From: an uncultured Prochlorococcus sp. | Lineage (GTDB): Bacteria; Cyanobacteriota; Cyanobacteriia; PCC-6307; Cyanobiaceae | Reading direction: 5' to 3' | Assembly: GCA_902578845.1 (NCBI GenBank) | Contig: CACHEM010000012.1 | Span: 1-27,068 of the forward strand | DNA: 27,068 nt | In this document: one piece after another, positions 16,193 through 25,599 of the stretch | Numbering within the stretch: the first letter of the stretch is position 1 | Layout: the number at the start of each line of letters is the position of its first letter | Translations under genes and position numbers: made by a program | Notes under the pieces: model-generated | Database searches by the model: none | Told to the model about the DNA's origin: nothing | The model's input: only the letters and a program-made list of their open reading frames with translations

Positions 16193-17590
16193 TTGGAAAA
16201 TTCACACTCGAAAAAAAATATTTCTAGATCAACAACAAGATTAATGTTCTCTTATGGGCTAGGAGATGCAGGCACAGGTTTAGTCGCGACACAATTTGGT
16301 TTTTTTCTTTTCAAATTCTTTATTTCTGCTGGTTTACCAGTAATAATTGCAGGATCATTATTAATGTTAATAAAAATATGGGATGCAGTAAATGATCCGT
16401 TAATTGGATGGTTAAGTGATCGTACTAAATCAAGATGGGGGCCTAGAATCCCTTGGATGGTAGCAGCATCTGTTCCCCTTGGTTTCTCTTTAGCTGCGAT
16501 ATGGTGGACACCCACTGGTTCAGTGCTAACCAAGACCATTTACTATGCCATAATTTCTATAATCGTAATGACTGCTTATACAAGTATTAATCTTCCTTTC
16601 GCAGCTCTTTCTACTGAAATTTCTGAAAAAACAGTAATAAGAACAAGACTAAACGCATCTAGATTTACTGGCTCAATAATCGCAGGACTAACTGGTTTAA
16701 TAATTGCTGGAGTTGTATTAGGTTCCGAAGGATCAGCAAATAATGAATATTTTTTAATGGGTAAAATAAGCGGATGTATTGCAGTTGCTGCAACATTAAT
16801 TTCTTGTTGGGGATTAGCTCCATTCGCAAAAAAAGCAAGAAGGCCTTCAGGAAAAGTTGAAGCTATAACACTTCAATTCAAAAGGATCTTCAGAAATAAA
16901 AAATTTCTAAAAGTTATTACGCTCTATATTCTTCTCTGGTGCGCCTTACAATTAATGCAAACAGTAGCGTTAATCTATGTCGAGGATGTACTGAACGTAC
17001 CAACTTATATTGCGAAGTGGATCCCGATACCTTTCCAAATTAGCGCTTTAGTGGGTTTACAAATATGGACCAGAGTATCAAATAAATTGAACAGGATTTC
17101 AGCGTTAAACTATGGAGCGATTATGTGGGTTATTTCATGTACAGCAGCTTTATTTTTACCTTCATTATCAAAAATTTCAGGAGCTGAAGATATTTTATTC
17201 CTAAATGCCAGCAACATATTTGTGTTCATTCTTTTAATTTTCATAATCTGTCTTATTGGCATTGGAGCTTCAACCGCTTTTCTTATCCCTTGGTCACTAC
17301 TTCCTGATGCAATAGACGAAGACCCGGAGAAACCAGCAGGATTATATACTGCTTGGATGGTACTTATTCAGAAGATTGGTATCGCGTTTAGTGTTCAATT
17401 ATTAGGATTTTTATTGTATTTATCAGGTTATCAATCATGCTTTGTTGATAAAGATGGCCTTAATATTATTGAACAATGCTACTCAGCACAATTAACTATT
17501 AGATTGTGTATTGGATTTATACCCTCAATATTAGTAATCATTGGTCTTTTAATCATGAGAAAATGGGATCGAAAATTAATTTCAAACTAA
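16193..17590 (+). CDS. glcH: GPH-family sugar:cation symporter, probable glucose transporter GlcH
   Basis: A 465-residue major-facilitator protein of the glycoside-pentoside-hexuronide (MelB-like) family with about 12 membrane helices. Family marks: LMFSYGLGDAGTGL at the start of helix 1, and the loop 2-3 motif DAVNDPLIGWLSDRTKSRWG with RIPWM, which carries the cation-site aspartates and the gating charges. In Prochlorococcus the protein once annotated melB was shown to be a high-affinity glucose transporter and renamed GlcH; sequence type and position beside glgX make this its likely orthologue, but the substrate is not visible in the sequence. The frame starts at TTG 16193; a later ATG at 16243 would remove a polar tail only. 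The gene is followed after nine bases by the MlaE-type permease. Confidence 0.75.
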   Translation: MENSHSKKNISRSTTRLMFSYGLGDAGTGLVATQFGFFLFKFFISAGLPVIIAGSLLMLIKIWDAVNDPLIGWLSDRTKSRWGPRIPWMVAASVPLGFSLAAIWWTPTGSVLTKTIYYAIISIIVMTAYTSINLPFAALSTEISEKTVIRTRLNASRFTGSIIAGLTGLIIAGVVLGSEGSANNEYFLMGKISGCIAVAATLISCWGLAPFAKKARRPSGKVEAITLQFKRIFRNKKFLKVITLYILLWCALQLMQTVALIYVEDVLNVPTYIAKWIPIPFQISALVGLQIWTRVSNKLNRISALNYGAIMWVISCTAALFLPSLSKISGAEDILFLNASNIFVFILLIFIICLIGIGASTAFLIPWSLLPDAIDEDPEKPAGLYTAWMVLIQKIGIAFSVQLLGFLLYLSGYQSCFVDKDGLNIIEQCYSAQLTIRLCIGFIPSILVIIGLLIMRKWDRKLISN

Positions 17591-17599
17591 TATAAAGAC

Positions 17600-18355
17600 A
17601 TGTATTACATTGATTTTTTCAAAAGACTTCTAAGCAGCCTAGTCATTGGCGGGCAAGCAATTAATTTTATCTTTAAGGGTAAAATTTCCAAAAATGATCT
17701 CTTTGAGCAACTTATGGAGTCAGGTCCTGGCAGTTTGTTAATTGTATTAATTACGGGAATTGCCGCAGGTACAGTTTTTAATATTCAAGTTGCATCACAA
17801 CTTACAAGTATGGGGGTTTCAAGTGAAATTGGAGGTTTATTAGCAGTAGGCATGGCAAGAGAAATGGCTCCTCTTCTAACTGCTACTTTAATGACTGGAA
17901 AGGTTGCAACTGCCTATGCTGCTCAACTGGGTACTATGAAAGTCACAGAACAAATTGAGGCAATAACCATGTTAAGGACCGAACCAGTCCAATATTTGGT
18001 AGTCCCAAGGTTACTATCGATGGTAATAATGTCTCCAATACAGTGTCTTTTGTTTTTATCTGTAGCTTTATGGAGTGGACAAATTTGGAGCACAATTTTT
18101 TATAAAGTTCCTCCAATAGTTTTTTGGACATCTGTAAGATCAGGCAATGTGAGTTTAACCAGTGCAGACTTAACTGCAATGTTAATAAAATCTGTAGTGT
18201 TCGGATTACTTATTTCAATCATTGCTTGTGGATATGGACTTACAACCAAAGGAGGTCCAAAAGAAGTTGGAACAAGTACAACAGGTGCAGTTGTAATGAC
18301 TCTCGTTACTGTATCTTTAATGGATGTATTACTAACGCAAATTTTATTTGGATGA
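17600..18355 (+). CDS. mlaE: MlaE/Ycf63/TGD1-type ABC transporter permease
   Basis: A 251-residue integral membrane permease of the MlaE (DUF140) family that, with an MCE-domain protein and an ATPase, moves phospholipids between membranes; plastid TGD1 is the plant counterpart. Five to six hydrophobic helices are visible, with the family segments GIAAGTVFNIQVASQL, LAVGMAREMAPLLTATLMTG, and IEAITMLRTEPVQYLVVPR. The late motif CGYGLTTKGGPKEVGTSTTGAVV is also conserved. No ATPase or MCE gene is in the window, so partners are encoded elsewhere. The downstream DUF3119 frame starts at or within its stop, suggesting coupling. The call is firm; transported lipid and direction are not known. Confidence 0.9.
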   Translation: MYYIDFFKRLLSSLVIGGQAINFIFKGKISKNDLFEQLMESGPGSLLIVLITGIAAGTVFNIQVASQLTSMGVSSEIGGLLAVGMAREMAPLLTATLMTGKVATAYAAQLGTMKVTEQIEAITMLRTEPVQYLVVPRLLSMVIMSPIQCLLFLSVALWSGQIWSTIFYKVPPIVFWTSVRSGNVSLTSADLTAMLIKSVVFGLLISIIACGYGLTTKGGPKEVGTSTTGAVVMTLVTVSLMDVLLTQILFG

Positions 18356-18359
18356 TCCT

Positions 18360-18764
18360 ATGTTTAATACTAAATCAAAAAAAGAGGAGCCAGTAATAAT
18401 ATCTCCTTCATTTCAGTTACCAATCATTCTAATAGTTTTAAGTTTTATGCTTTTGTTTTTGAATATTGGTTCTTTACCAACAATAGTTTTTGCTTCTTTT
18501 AGCTTTTTTTTATTACTTCAGTCATTCACCTTAAGAATAAAAATAACAAATGATGATTTTATCGTTTTACAATTAGGGAAAGAGATTAGAACTTTTCCAT
18601 TCAAGAACTGGATATCATGGAAATTCTTTTTCCCTATAATCCCAGGGATTTTTTATTTTAGAGAAAAGTCCAGTCCTCATTTATTACCAATTTTATTTAA
18701 TCCAAAGCAATTAAAAGATGAGCTCATAAAAAAAGTTGACTCCCTGGAAATTAAAAATTCTTAA
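18360..18764 (+). CDS. DUF3119 family protein
   Basis: A 134-residue cyanobacterial protein of unknown function. Two hydrophobic helices near the N-terminus (about residues 18-36 and 42-58) form a hairpin, followed by a soluble part with TLRIKITNDDFIVLQLGKE, FPFKNWISWKFFFPIIPGI and a Pro-containing HLLPILFNPKQLKDEL end; this pattern resembles membrane-anchored PH-like domains, which is inference. I chose ATG 18360; an in-frame TTG at 18348 would overlap the MlaE stop by eight bases. Placement between a lipid-transport permease, DUF3086 and plsY suggests an envelope-related role, unproven. The family match is from memory of the conserved FPFKNW/IPGIFYFRE features. Confidence 0.8.
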   Translation: MFNTKSKKEEPVIISPSFQLPIILIVLSFMLLFLNIGSLPTIVFASFSFFLLLQSFTLRIKITNDDFIVLQLGKEIRTFPFKNWISWKFFFPIIPGIFYFREKSSPHLLPILFNPKQLKDELIKKVDSLEIKNS

Positions 18765-18799
18765 AATTCAGACTTTGCCTAATCATCAAAATTATTTAA

Positions 18800-19810
18800 A
18801 TGACCAATACAGAAATTTCCGACAATAATCCTGAAAAGGAATTAAAAATAGATAAGTCAATTTCAGATGATAAAACCAAACAAATTAATAAGAAAAATGC
18901 AACTCAAAATAAAAAAATTACACCGAAAAACGATAAATCAATTAAATCTTTTGATGAAATTTCTAATGAAATTTTTAAAGATCTCGTTTCAAAAAAAGAC
19001 TCTTTAGTTAAAGAAATAAAAAAGTTAGAAACAAAAAAAATTGAAATAGAAAAAGATATTGAGTCAAATTTTAAAGGACAGTCAGATAATATTGCTAAAA
19101 GAGTTAAAGGCTTTCAAGAGTACTTAACTGGGGCTTTGCAAAATCTTTCACAAAACGTGGAGAAACTTGAATTGGTTTCTCAACCAATAATCGTGAAGCC
19201 TTCTCCCCTTGATGAGAAAAAGCAAAACAATAGCGCAAATAATGTAGTTAATGTTCCTGCTCTTTCTGAAACATTTAAGCCAGATGAAGAGATTATAAAA
19301 AGTTGCTTTGCAAGTTTCAAAGAACAACCTGACTTTTATGCAGAACCTTGGAAATTAAGACGGAGTCTTGATTCATCAGATATAGAAATTATGGATGATT
19401 GGTTCTTTAACATGGGCGGAAGAGGTTCTCTAGAAAGTAGAGGATCTCGACAAAAAAATGCCTTGTTGTCAGCAGGTTTAATATCTATTCTTGGAGAATT
19501 ATATGGAGATCAGTTTCAGACTCTTATTTTAGCTTCACAGCCTGAACGATTAGGTGAATGGAGAAGAATTCTTCAAGATTCACTTGGTCTCACAAGGGAT
19601 GACTTTGGACCTAATAGTGGGATTGTTCTTTTTGAAAGGCCTGAAGGTGTCATCGAAAGAGCGGATAGATTAGAAGCCAATGAAGAATTGCCATTTATTA
19701 TCATTGATGCAGCAGAAACCTCTGTTGAAATTCCAATACTTCAATTCCCATTATGGGTTGCATTTGCTGGTTCAGATAATGAAATTTACGATGATCTTGA
19801 ACTAAACTAA
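18800..19810 (+). CDS. DUF3086 family protein with long coiled coil
   Basis: A 336-residue cyanobacterial protein of unknown function. Residues 1-50 are Lys/Asn/Asp-rich and probably disordered. Residues about 50-125 form a long charged heptad-like helix ([20 protein letters not shown]), and after a linker the conserved C-terminal domain begins near residue 160 with [20 protein letters not shown], then [20 protein letters not shown] and [20 protein letters not shown], ending with [14 protein letters not shown]. No membrane helix is present. It follows DUF3119 by 35 bases and precedes plsY by five. The C-terminal domain is the strongly conserved part; its role is unknown to me. Confidence 0.85.
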   Translation: MTNTEISDNNPEKELKIDKSISDDKTKQINKKNATQNKKITPKNDKSIKSFDEISNEIFKDLVSKKDSLVKEIKKLETKKIEIEKDIESNFKGQSDNIAKRVKGFQEYLTGALQNLSQNVEKLELVSQPIIVKPSPLDEKKQNNSANNVVNVPALSETFKPDEEIIKSCFASFKEQPDFYAEPWKLRRSLDSSDIEIMDDWFFNMGGRGSLESRGSRQKNALLSAGLISILGELYGDQFQTLILASQPERLGEWRRILQDSLGLTRDDFGPNSGIVLFERPEGVIERADRLEANEELPFIIIDAAETSVEIPILQFPLWVAFAGSDNEIYDDLELN

Positions 19811-19815
19811 GCTTT

Positions 19816-20409
19816 ATGAATATCTTAATAGTTTTTACAAGTTATCTTTTAGGATCGCTTCCAACAGGTTTTTTAATTGGGAAATATCTCAAAAATATAG
19901 ATCTAAGAACTATAGGTTCTGGATCTACAGGAGCCACAAATGTCTTAAGAAATGTTGGGAAATGGCCAGCACTTCTTGTATTTATCATTGACGTTGGGAA
20001 AGGCCTGATTGCAGTAAAAATTGCTCAATATTATACCGATCAAGGATTAATAGAGGTAATAGCAGGGATATCCGCTATCTCAGGACATATTTGGCCAATA
20101 TGGCTTAAAGGTAAAGGAGGGAAAGCTGTTGCGACTGGATTAGGTATGTTTTTAGCACTTTCTTGGAAAGTTGGACTCGCATCTCTTGGCATTTTTTTAA
20201 TAGTCCTAACAAAAACTAAATTCGTCTCTTTATCCAGTATTTCAGCTGCAATCTTACTTCCTATTTTTATGTTTTTTTACCTAGGTAAATTTATTCACTC
20301 ATACTTTTTTATAAGTTTAATTGTAGCATTATTAGTAATCTGGAAACATAGAACAAACATAACAAGATTACTTAAGGGAGAAGAATCCAAAATTAATCAG
20401 AATCAATAG
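19816..20409 (+). CDS. plsY: Acyl-phosphate:glycerol-3-phosphate acyltransferase PlsY
   Basis: PlsY makes lysophosphatidic acid from acyl phosphate and glycerol-3-phosphate, the entry step of phospholipid synthesis, in the inner membrane. The 197-residue protein has about five helices and the family motifs [34 protein letters not shown] (motif 1 with the phosphate-binding serine/glycine loop), [19 protein letters not shown] (motif 2), and the C-terminal [18 protein letters not shown] (motif 3). Length is typical. It starts five bases after DUF3086 and its last 17 bases overlap the end of pyrF on the other strand. Confidence 0.96.
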   Translation: MNILIVFTSYLLGSLPTGFLIGKYLKNIDLRTIGSGSTGATNVLRNVGKWPALLVFIIDVGKGLIAVKIAQYYTDQGLIEVIAGISAISGHIWPIWLKGKGGKAVATGLGMFLALSWKVGLASLGIFLIVLTKTKFVSLSSISAAILLPIFMFFYLGKFIHSYFFISLIVALLVIWKHRTNITRLLKGEESKINQNQ

Positions 20410-21121
20410 ATTTAAATATTTCTATAAGAGCTTTATTAGGATCTATAGCATTTGATATTGATCTACCAATGACTAACTTTGAAGCGCCATTATCTATAGC
20501 TTCATGGGGAGTCATAATTCTATTTTGATCATCTTTATTATCAATATTTAATCTGATACCTGGTGTAATAAGTTCAAAATTATCATTATAAATAGATCTC
20601 AAAATTTTTACCTCCCAAGGGGAACAAACACATCCATCTAATCCCGCATCAAAAGACAACTTTGCAAGTCTCAATACATTTTCTTCAATTGAATTATTTC
20701 TATCAAGATCAGTTTGAAAATCTTTAAGAGAAAAGCTTGTTAAAACAGTTATTCCTACAACTAATGGGGGTTTTACACTGACTGAGGTGGCTCCTTCTAT
20801 AGATGCTATTTTCGAATCCTTAAGAGCTTTTAGACCTGATGAAGCATGAATAGAAACTATATCAACCCCTAATTTTGCAGCTTGGTAACATGCTGCACGC
20901 ATGGTATTTGGAATATCATGAAATTTTAAGTCTAAAAAAATTTTTTTATTTAAACCTTTTAATATTTCAATAACTCTTGGACCTTCTCTAACAAAAAGCT
21001 CTAAACCAACTTTCACCCACTTAACATTAGGACATTTTTCCAAAAGTAATTTTGCTTGACTTACATCTAATCCATCCATTGCCAATATTATTTTATCTTC
21101 TGAATTAAAACTGTTATTCAT
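20393..21121 (-). CDS. pyrF: Orotidine 5'-phosphate decarboxylase
   Basis: PyrF decarboxylates OMP to UMP, the last step of pyrimidine synthesis. The 242-residue TIM-barrel protein has the catalytic tetrad segment [10 protein letters not shown] with Asp64, Lys66 and Asp69, the early LAMDGLD strand, and the phosphate-binding end with ITPGIRL and LVIGRSIS. It is of the group I type. tyrS lies six bases upstream and the two share the strand, probably one transcript with DUF1825. The overlap with plsY at the 3' ends means any change there affects both proteins. Confidence 0.97.
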   Translation of the reverse strand: MNNSFNSEDKIILAMDGLDVSQAKLLLEKCPNVKWVKVGLELFVREGPRVIEILKGLNKKIFLDLKFHDIPNTMRAACYQAAKLGVDIVSIHASSGLKALKDSKIASIEGATSVSVKPPLVVGITVLTSFSLKDFQTDLDRNNSIEENVLRLAKLSFDAGLDGCVCSPWEVKILRSIYNDNFELITPGIRLNIDNKDDQNRIMTPHEAIDNGASKLVIGRSISNAIDPNKALIEIFKSIDSD

Positions 21122-21127
21122 CGATTT

Positions 21128-22366
21128 TCAGTTTTCAAACCTCTTAATTATTTTTTTCCCAATTTGCAAAATTTTTCCTTCCAAATCATTTTTTGAATTA
21201 AAAACTAAATCAGGATTTGTTACTTTCTGACTATCAATTTTTACACCCCCACCTTTAATAGATCTTTTGGATTCGCTGCTAGATTTGAAAAGTCTTAGAG
21301 CACTTAACAAGTAAAAAAACTTTACTGGAAAAACTACTTCTTTTAAAGAAATCTCTGGAATTTCTCCAACTTTTTCTTTGTGTCCAAGGAATAATTTTTC
21401 GCAGTTTGATTGCGCCTTTAATGCTTCTTCAGCCCCATGGAATAAAGTAGTAACTTCTAAAGCCATTCTTCTCTGTAATTCACGAGGATTTGAGTTTTCA
21501 AGAAAACTTAAATCTAATTCAGTAAGTAATTCAAAATAAGTGGGTATTAGATTATCGGGTACTTTTTCTAATTTTGAATACATTGAAAGAGGATCTTCAG
21601 TCAAACCGACGGTGTTAAATTCAGATTTACTCATCTTCTTAATTCCATCTAAACCTGTCAAAATTGGCAGCAAAACACCAAATTGAGGAACTTGTTTAAA
21701 ATGCCTTTGAAGATCTCTTCCTATTGCAATATTAAATTTCTGATCTGTACCTCCAAGCTCAATATCTGATTGAACAACTACCGAATCGTAACCTTGTAAT
21801 AGTGGATATAAGAATTCATGCAAAGCAATTGGAACTTGCGAAGTGTACCTTTTATTAAATTCCTCCTTAGCTAGCATTTGACTAACTGTTGCGCTACCCA
21901 TTAATTCAATTATCGAATTAAGATTTAATCCTTTTAACCATTCACTGTTATATCTAATTTCTATTCTATCTTTTGAATCAAAATCTAAAATAGATTCATT
22001 AGCTGGCTTTCCCATCCCTAGTTGAGTTAGGTATGTTTTTGCATTATCCTTAACTTGTTTTTCCGATAACTGAACTCTTGTTTTGTTTTTTCCGGTTGGG
22101 TCTCCAATTTGAGCAGTAAAATCTCCAATAATTAAAACTGCAACATGTCCATTATCTTGGAATGCCCTAAGTTTTTTAAACAATATGCTGTGCCCAAGAT
22201 GAATATCTGTTCCAGTTGGATCGATCCCTAGTTTAACCCTTAATTTTTTATTATTTTTTTTCGCATGATAAATTATCTCCGAAAAGGTTTGATCTGTTCC
22301 CTTAATTGGGAAATATTCTTCTATTCCTCTTGAAAGCCAGGATGGCAATATTAAATTATCTGACAT
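21128..22366 (-). CDS. tyrS: Tyrosyl-tRNA synthetase
   Basis: TyrRS charges tRNA-Tyr. It is a class I enzyme of 412 residues: [16 protein letters not shown] (HIGH variant HLGH at 56-59), [36 protein letters not shown], and KMSKS at residues 244-248. The C-terminal 80 residues carry an S4-like RNA-binding segment ([17 protein letters not shown]). The HLGH and GGTDQ features and length fit the TyrZ-like branch rather than the TyrS of E. coli, which remains tentative. It sits between DUF1825 and pyrF with gaps of 19 and six bases. Confidence 0.97.
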   Translation of the reverse strand: MSDNLILPSWLSRGIEEYFPIKGTDQTFSEIIYHAKKNNKKLRVKLGIDPTGTDIHLGHSILFKKLRAFQDNGHVAVLIIGDFTAQIGDPTGKNKTRVQLSEKQVKDNAKTYLTQLGMGKPANESILDFDSKDRIEIRYNSEWLKGLNLNSIIELMGSATVSQMLAKEEFNKRYTSQVPIALHEFLYPLLQGYDSVVVQSDIELGGTDQKFNIAIGRDLQRHFKQVPQFGVLLPILTGLDGIKKMSKSEFNTVGLTEDPLSMYSKLEKVPDNLIPTYFELLTELDLSFLENSNPRELQRRMALEVTTLFHGAEEALKAQSNCEKLFLGHKEKVGEIPEISLKEVVFPVKFFYLLSALRLFKSSSESKRSIKGGGVKIDSQKVTNPDLVFNSKNDLEGKILQIGKKIIKRFEN

Positions 22367-22385
22367 GAAGCTTTAACAGTTTAAT

Positions 22386-22709
22386 TTAAGAAGTTTTATC
22401 AAGTTCATCCTTCATTCTTATTAAGGTTTTATTCATTTGATCGAACATTTGATCAGGAGTAATCCCAAATTGACTTAACTGTGTCTTTAATTGTTCTACC
22501 GTCATTTTTGCTTGAAAATCTTCAGACAATTCGAATCTCTTCATAAAAACTTTATAACGATCCATAAGAGATTCCATTTTTTTTATAAACATTTTTTTCC
22601 CTTCTCTGTCAAATTTTCCATAATCAGAACCAAGTTTCATAAGTTCTTGGTAATCTGTAAAAAGCTTTTTTGCTTCTTCTTGAACGATGTCTGACTCAAA
22701 GAATCCCAT
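22386..22709 (-). CDS. DUF1825 family protein
   Basis: A 107-residue cyanobacterial protein of unknown function, predicted all-helical and soluble. It begins MGFFESDIVQEEAKKLFTDY and contains YGKFDREGKKMFIKKMESLM, where the family is most conserved, with GITPDQMFDQM near the end. I chose the ATG at 22709; an upstream in-frame TTG at 22730 adds only a basic heptapeptide and is not needed to match the family length of about 107-110. It is the first gene of a likely DUF1825-tyrS-pyrF transcript. Function unknown; position gives no strong clue. Confidence 0.88.
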   Translation of the reverse strand: MGFFESDIVQEEAKKLFTDYQELMKLGSDYGKFDREGKKMFIKKMESLMDRYKVFMKRFELSEDFQAKMTVEQLKTQLSQFGITPDQMFDQMNKTLIRMKDELDKTS

Positions 22710-22860
22710 TTTTATTTTTTTTCTTCGCAAGATTAAGGATCAATTACAAGATAACAAGAATCTTTTAAATTGATTGGAACATTAATAAATTTTAGTTTAT
22801 AAATAATTCTTTGATTTATATTTTTTAAGATTTAAATTTAGTAGACATGTATCATAAATA

Positions 22861-23472
22861 TTGGAAAAATTTAAAGTAAATAATATTTCAAACCAACATA
22901 GGCAATTTGAATTATTTGGTTCAAATGTAAATACATCAATTAATTTTCAACACTCAAATAATCTAAAAATCAAAGGCAAAAACCTAACCGAATGGAGAAA
23001 TAGAATATATAATCACCAATTCAAAATTTCAAAAGATACGCACAATAAAACTTTGAACCAAATAAGTCTTCCTTTAAATACAATTGCCAATGAAAGAAAA
23101 ATTGATCCCTTTTCCCTGCAGCCATTATCATTGAACTTCTGGAGAACCAATCAATTTGTACACAATGGGCCAGCAATGTATTTTGTAATTGACTCAATGG
23201 AGAGTTCTAAAATAATCCTATATATAGGAGAAACAAATTCAGCAAATAACAGATGGAAGGGAGAACATGACTGTAAAAATTACCTCATGAACTATAGAGA
23301 AGCCCTTGCTCATAACAAACTCTCAAGTCACCAAGATATTCGTTTCTTCTTAGATGTACCCAAAGAAGTAAAATTTAGACGTAAATTAGAACAGCAACTG
23401 ATATATTTATGGTTACCACCTTTTAATAAAGAAACTCGAGATAGGTGGTCAACTACTTTCACAAACAACTAA
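22861..23472 (+). CDS. Stand-alone protein with a divergent GIY-YIG nuclease-like domain
   Basis: A 203-residue protein with no recognised N-terminal domain (1-100, polar, Asn-rich) and a C-terminal module that resembles GIY-YIG endonucleases. The first strand is AMYFVID (Tyr107), the second ILYIGETN (Tyr121-Ile-Gly), the conserved arginine is Arg131 (NNRWKGEH), the metal-binding glutamate Glu177 (KLEQQLIYLW), and the late asparagine Asn189 (PPFNKE). This order and spacing parallel I-TevI. The first glycine of GIY is absent. Start is TTG 22861, two codons after an in-frame stop, with no alternative ATG near. It may act in repair or RNA processing; DNA cleavage is not shown. pepA follows after 24 bases. 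Catalytic residues suggest it is active. Confidence 0.65.
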   Translation: MEKFKVNNISNQHRQFELFGSNVNTSINFQHSNNLKIKGKNLTEWRNRIYNHQFKISKDTHNKTLNQISLPLNTIANERKIDPFSLQPLSLNFWRTNQFVHNGPAMYFVIDSMESSKIILYIGETNSANNRWKGEHDCKNYLMNYREALAHNKLSSHQDIRFFLDVPKEVKFRRKLEQQLIYLWLPPFNKETRDRWSTTFTNN

Positions 23473-23496
23473 AAGTTAATTAAATCCATTTTACAA

Positions 23497-24969
23497 ATGC
23501 AATTTTCCACATTCCAAGAAAATCTTGATAACTGGCAAGGTGCTTCATTAATTTTTGGAGTTTTAGAGGAAGAAATTACAAGCCAACTTGAAAACATCGA
23601 GTTTGTTGTTGACCCAAAATTATTACTAAAAAAAATTAATCAAAAAAAATTCAAAGGAGAAAAGGGGGAAACTTTAAGCTTTGAATTTTTAGATCAAAAA
23701 TTAGAAACTTTAATCGTAGTTGGTCTTGGCAAATCAAAAGACCTAAATAAAAGTGATTTAGAAAAATCCATAGGAAATCTAATTAGGAAAACTGTTGATA
23801 AAAACGAAAAAATCAGCATATTGCTACCTTGGGAATTAATAAATTCACAACTAGAAATAAATCAATTAGCAGAGTCAGCTAGATTATCTGCCTATAAGGA
23901 CAATAGATTCAATAAGAAAAAAGATGAAAAGAAAGTTCTTAAAGAAATAGAGTTTTTGAATTTGAAAAAATCTGAGAATATTAGCTTTGAGGAGACAGCA
24001 CAAATATGTGAAGGTGTAGAACTAGCTAGAAGACTTGTAGCCGCCCCTCCAAATAGTCTTACACCTCAGGAAATGTCTATACAAGCTTCTCAAATAGCCA
24101 AAGATCATGGTTTGGAAGTAAAAATTCTAGAGGCAAAAGATTGTGAAGATTTAGGAATGGGTGCATATTTAGCTGTAGCAAAAGGTTCTGATCTGGATCC
24201 TAAATTTATACATCTTACTTTAAAGTCAGAGGGTCCTATAAAAGAAAAGATTGCGCTTGTTGGGAAGGGTTTAACCTTTGACTCTGGAGGATACAACCTG
24301 AAAGTAGGAGCATCTCAAATTGAAATGATGAAATATGATATGGGCGGAAGTGCTGCAGTTTTAGGAGCTGCAAAAGCACTTGGAGCAATAAAACCAAAGG
24401 GATTAGAAATTCATTTTATTGTGGCAGCTTGCGAAAACATGATAAATGGATCTGCAGTACATCCTGGAGATGTAGTTAAAGCATCTAATGGTAAGACAAT
24501 TGAAATAAATAACACTGATGCAGAGGGTAGACTCACATTAGCTGATGCTTTAACTTACGCATCAAATTTAAAACCGGATTCAATAATAGATCTCGCAACT
24601 TTAACAGGAGCTATAGTTGTTGCATTAGGGAATGATGTAGCTGGATTCTGGAGCAATAATGATGATCTAGCAAATAACCTAAAAGCTGCATCAGCCCAGT
24701 GTGGAGAAGAATTATGGCAAATGCCTTTACAAAAATCTTATAAAGAAGGTTTAAAGTCTCATTTAGCTGACATGAAAAATACAGGTCCTAGAGCAGGTGG
24801 GTCAATAACTGCTGCTTTATTTTTAGAAGAATTCTTTGATAAAGATATTAAATGGGCTCATATTGATATTGCTGGGACTTGTTGGACTGATAAGAATAAA
24901 GGAATTAACCCATCAGGTGCAACCGGTTTTGGAGTTAAAACTCTTGTTCAATGGATTAAAAATAAATAA
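23497..24969 (+). CDS. pepA: Leucyl aminopeptidase (M17)
   Basis: A cytosolic hexameric two-metal aminopeptidase that releases N-terminal residues from peptides. The 490-residue protein has an N-terminal macro-like domain (1-170) and the C-terminal catalytic domain with [29 protein letters not shown] (metal lysine and aspartate) and the M17 signature NTDAEGRL at residues 339-346. The segment [13 protein letters not shown] follows. Length is normal. The ATG at 23497 is the first plausible start after the GIY-YIG-like gene. It faces msrA tail to tail, with 11 bases between the stops. Confidence 0.97.
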   Translation: MQFSTFQENLDNWQGASLIFGVLEEEITSQLENIEFVVDPKLLLKKINQKKFKGEKGETLSFEFLDQKLETLIVVGLGKSKDLNKSDLEKSIGNLIRKTVDKNEKISILLPWELINSQLEINQLAESARLSAYKDNRFNKKKDEKKVLKEIEFLNLKKSENISFEETAQICEGVELARRLVAAPPNSLTPQEMSIQASQIAKDHGLEVKILEAKDCEDLGMGAYLAVAKGSDLDPKFIHLTLKSEGPIKEKIALVGKGLTFDSGGYNLKVGASQIEMMKYDMGGSAAVLGAAKALGAIKPKGLEIHFIVAACENMINGSAVHPGDVVKASNGKTIEINNTDAEGRLTLADALTYASNLKPDSIIDLATLTGAIVVALGNDVAGFWSNNDDLANNLKAASAQCGEELWQMPLQKSYKEGLKSHLADMKNTGPRAGGSITAALFLEEFFDKDIKWAHIDIAGTCWTDKNKGINPSGATGFGVKTLVQWIKNK

Positions 24970-24980
24970 CTATATTTAAA

Positions 24981-25583
24981 TCATTCATTCCAAAGATTTA
25001 TTGATCTAGCGTTATCGCCCCATAATTTATCTAACCTCTGATCTCTCCCACATGAGAATCTATAGAACTTATATTTTAATTCATTTCTCTCCGCAAAATC
25101 CTGATGATATTGTTCAGCCAACCAAAATTTACCTTTTGATTTTAGTTCTACAGATATTTTTTCTAATGGCACACGCAATTCATTAGAGGCCGAAACAGTT
25201 GCATTTATTGCATCACTTTCCTCAGTTGCATCTTTGAAAAAAATCACTGGCCTATAAGAATCTCCACGATCACAAAATTGACCCTCGCCGTCCAGAGGAT
25301 CAATATTTCTAAAATAGACCCTAAATATCTCGGGTAAAGTTACCAATTTGGAATCATAGTTCACCAAAACCACTTCCTGATGTCCTTCATGATTTTCGTA
25401 TGTAGGATTTTGTAAATCTCCACCTGAATAGCCACTTTGTACAAAATTTATCCCATTTAATGACTCTAAATCATGTTCTAAACACCAAAAACAACCTCCT
25501 GCAAGAATCAATTCCTCTGCAAAAGCGTTTACAGGGTTAATAAATATTGAAAGAATAATTATTATAGGTAAGAAATATTTCAT
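24981..25583 (-). CDS. msrA: Peptide-methionine (S)-S-oxide reductase MsrA, exported form
   Basis: MsrA reduces methionine-S-sulfoxide in proteins. The catalytic motif GCFWC (GGCFWCLEHDLE) is present near residue 32, with further GYSGG, YENHEGHQEVV and YHQDF landmarks and a late cysteine (RFSCGRD) that may resolve the disulfide. From ATG 25583 the protein (200 residues) opens with MKYFLPIIIILSIFINPVNA, a signal peptide followed by FAEE, so the mature enzyme is likely periplasmic or lumenal, unlike cytosolic MsrA. An upstream in-frame start (25643) would add 20 residues that lie within lpxB and hide the signal, so I reject it. lpxB ends 16 bases upstream. Confidence 0.92.
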   Translation of the reverse strand: MKYFLPIIIILSIFINPVNAFAEELILAGGCFWCLEHDLESLNGINFVQSGYSGGDLQNPTYENHEGHQEVVLVNYDSKLVTLPEIFRVYFRNIDPLDGEGQFCDRGDSYRPVIFFKDATEESDAINATVSASNELRVPLEKISVELKSKGKFWLAEQYHQDFAERNELKYKFYRFSCGRDQRLDKLWGDNARSINLWNE

Positions 25584-25599
25584 TTTTTTATTATAAAGT

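Noticed and set aside
18124..18396. 90-codon plus-strand frame inside mlaE
   Set aside because: Shadow frame rich in Cys/Asn/Arg, overlapping the conserved MlaE domain and DUF3119 start.
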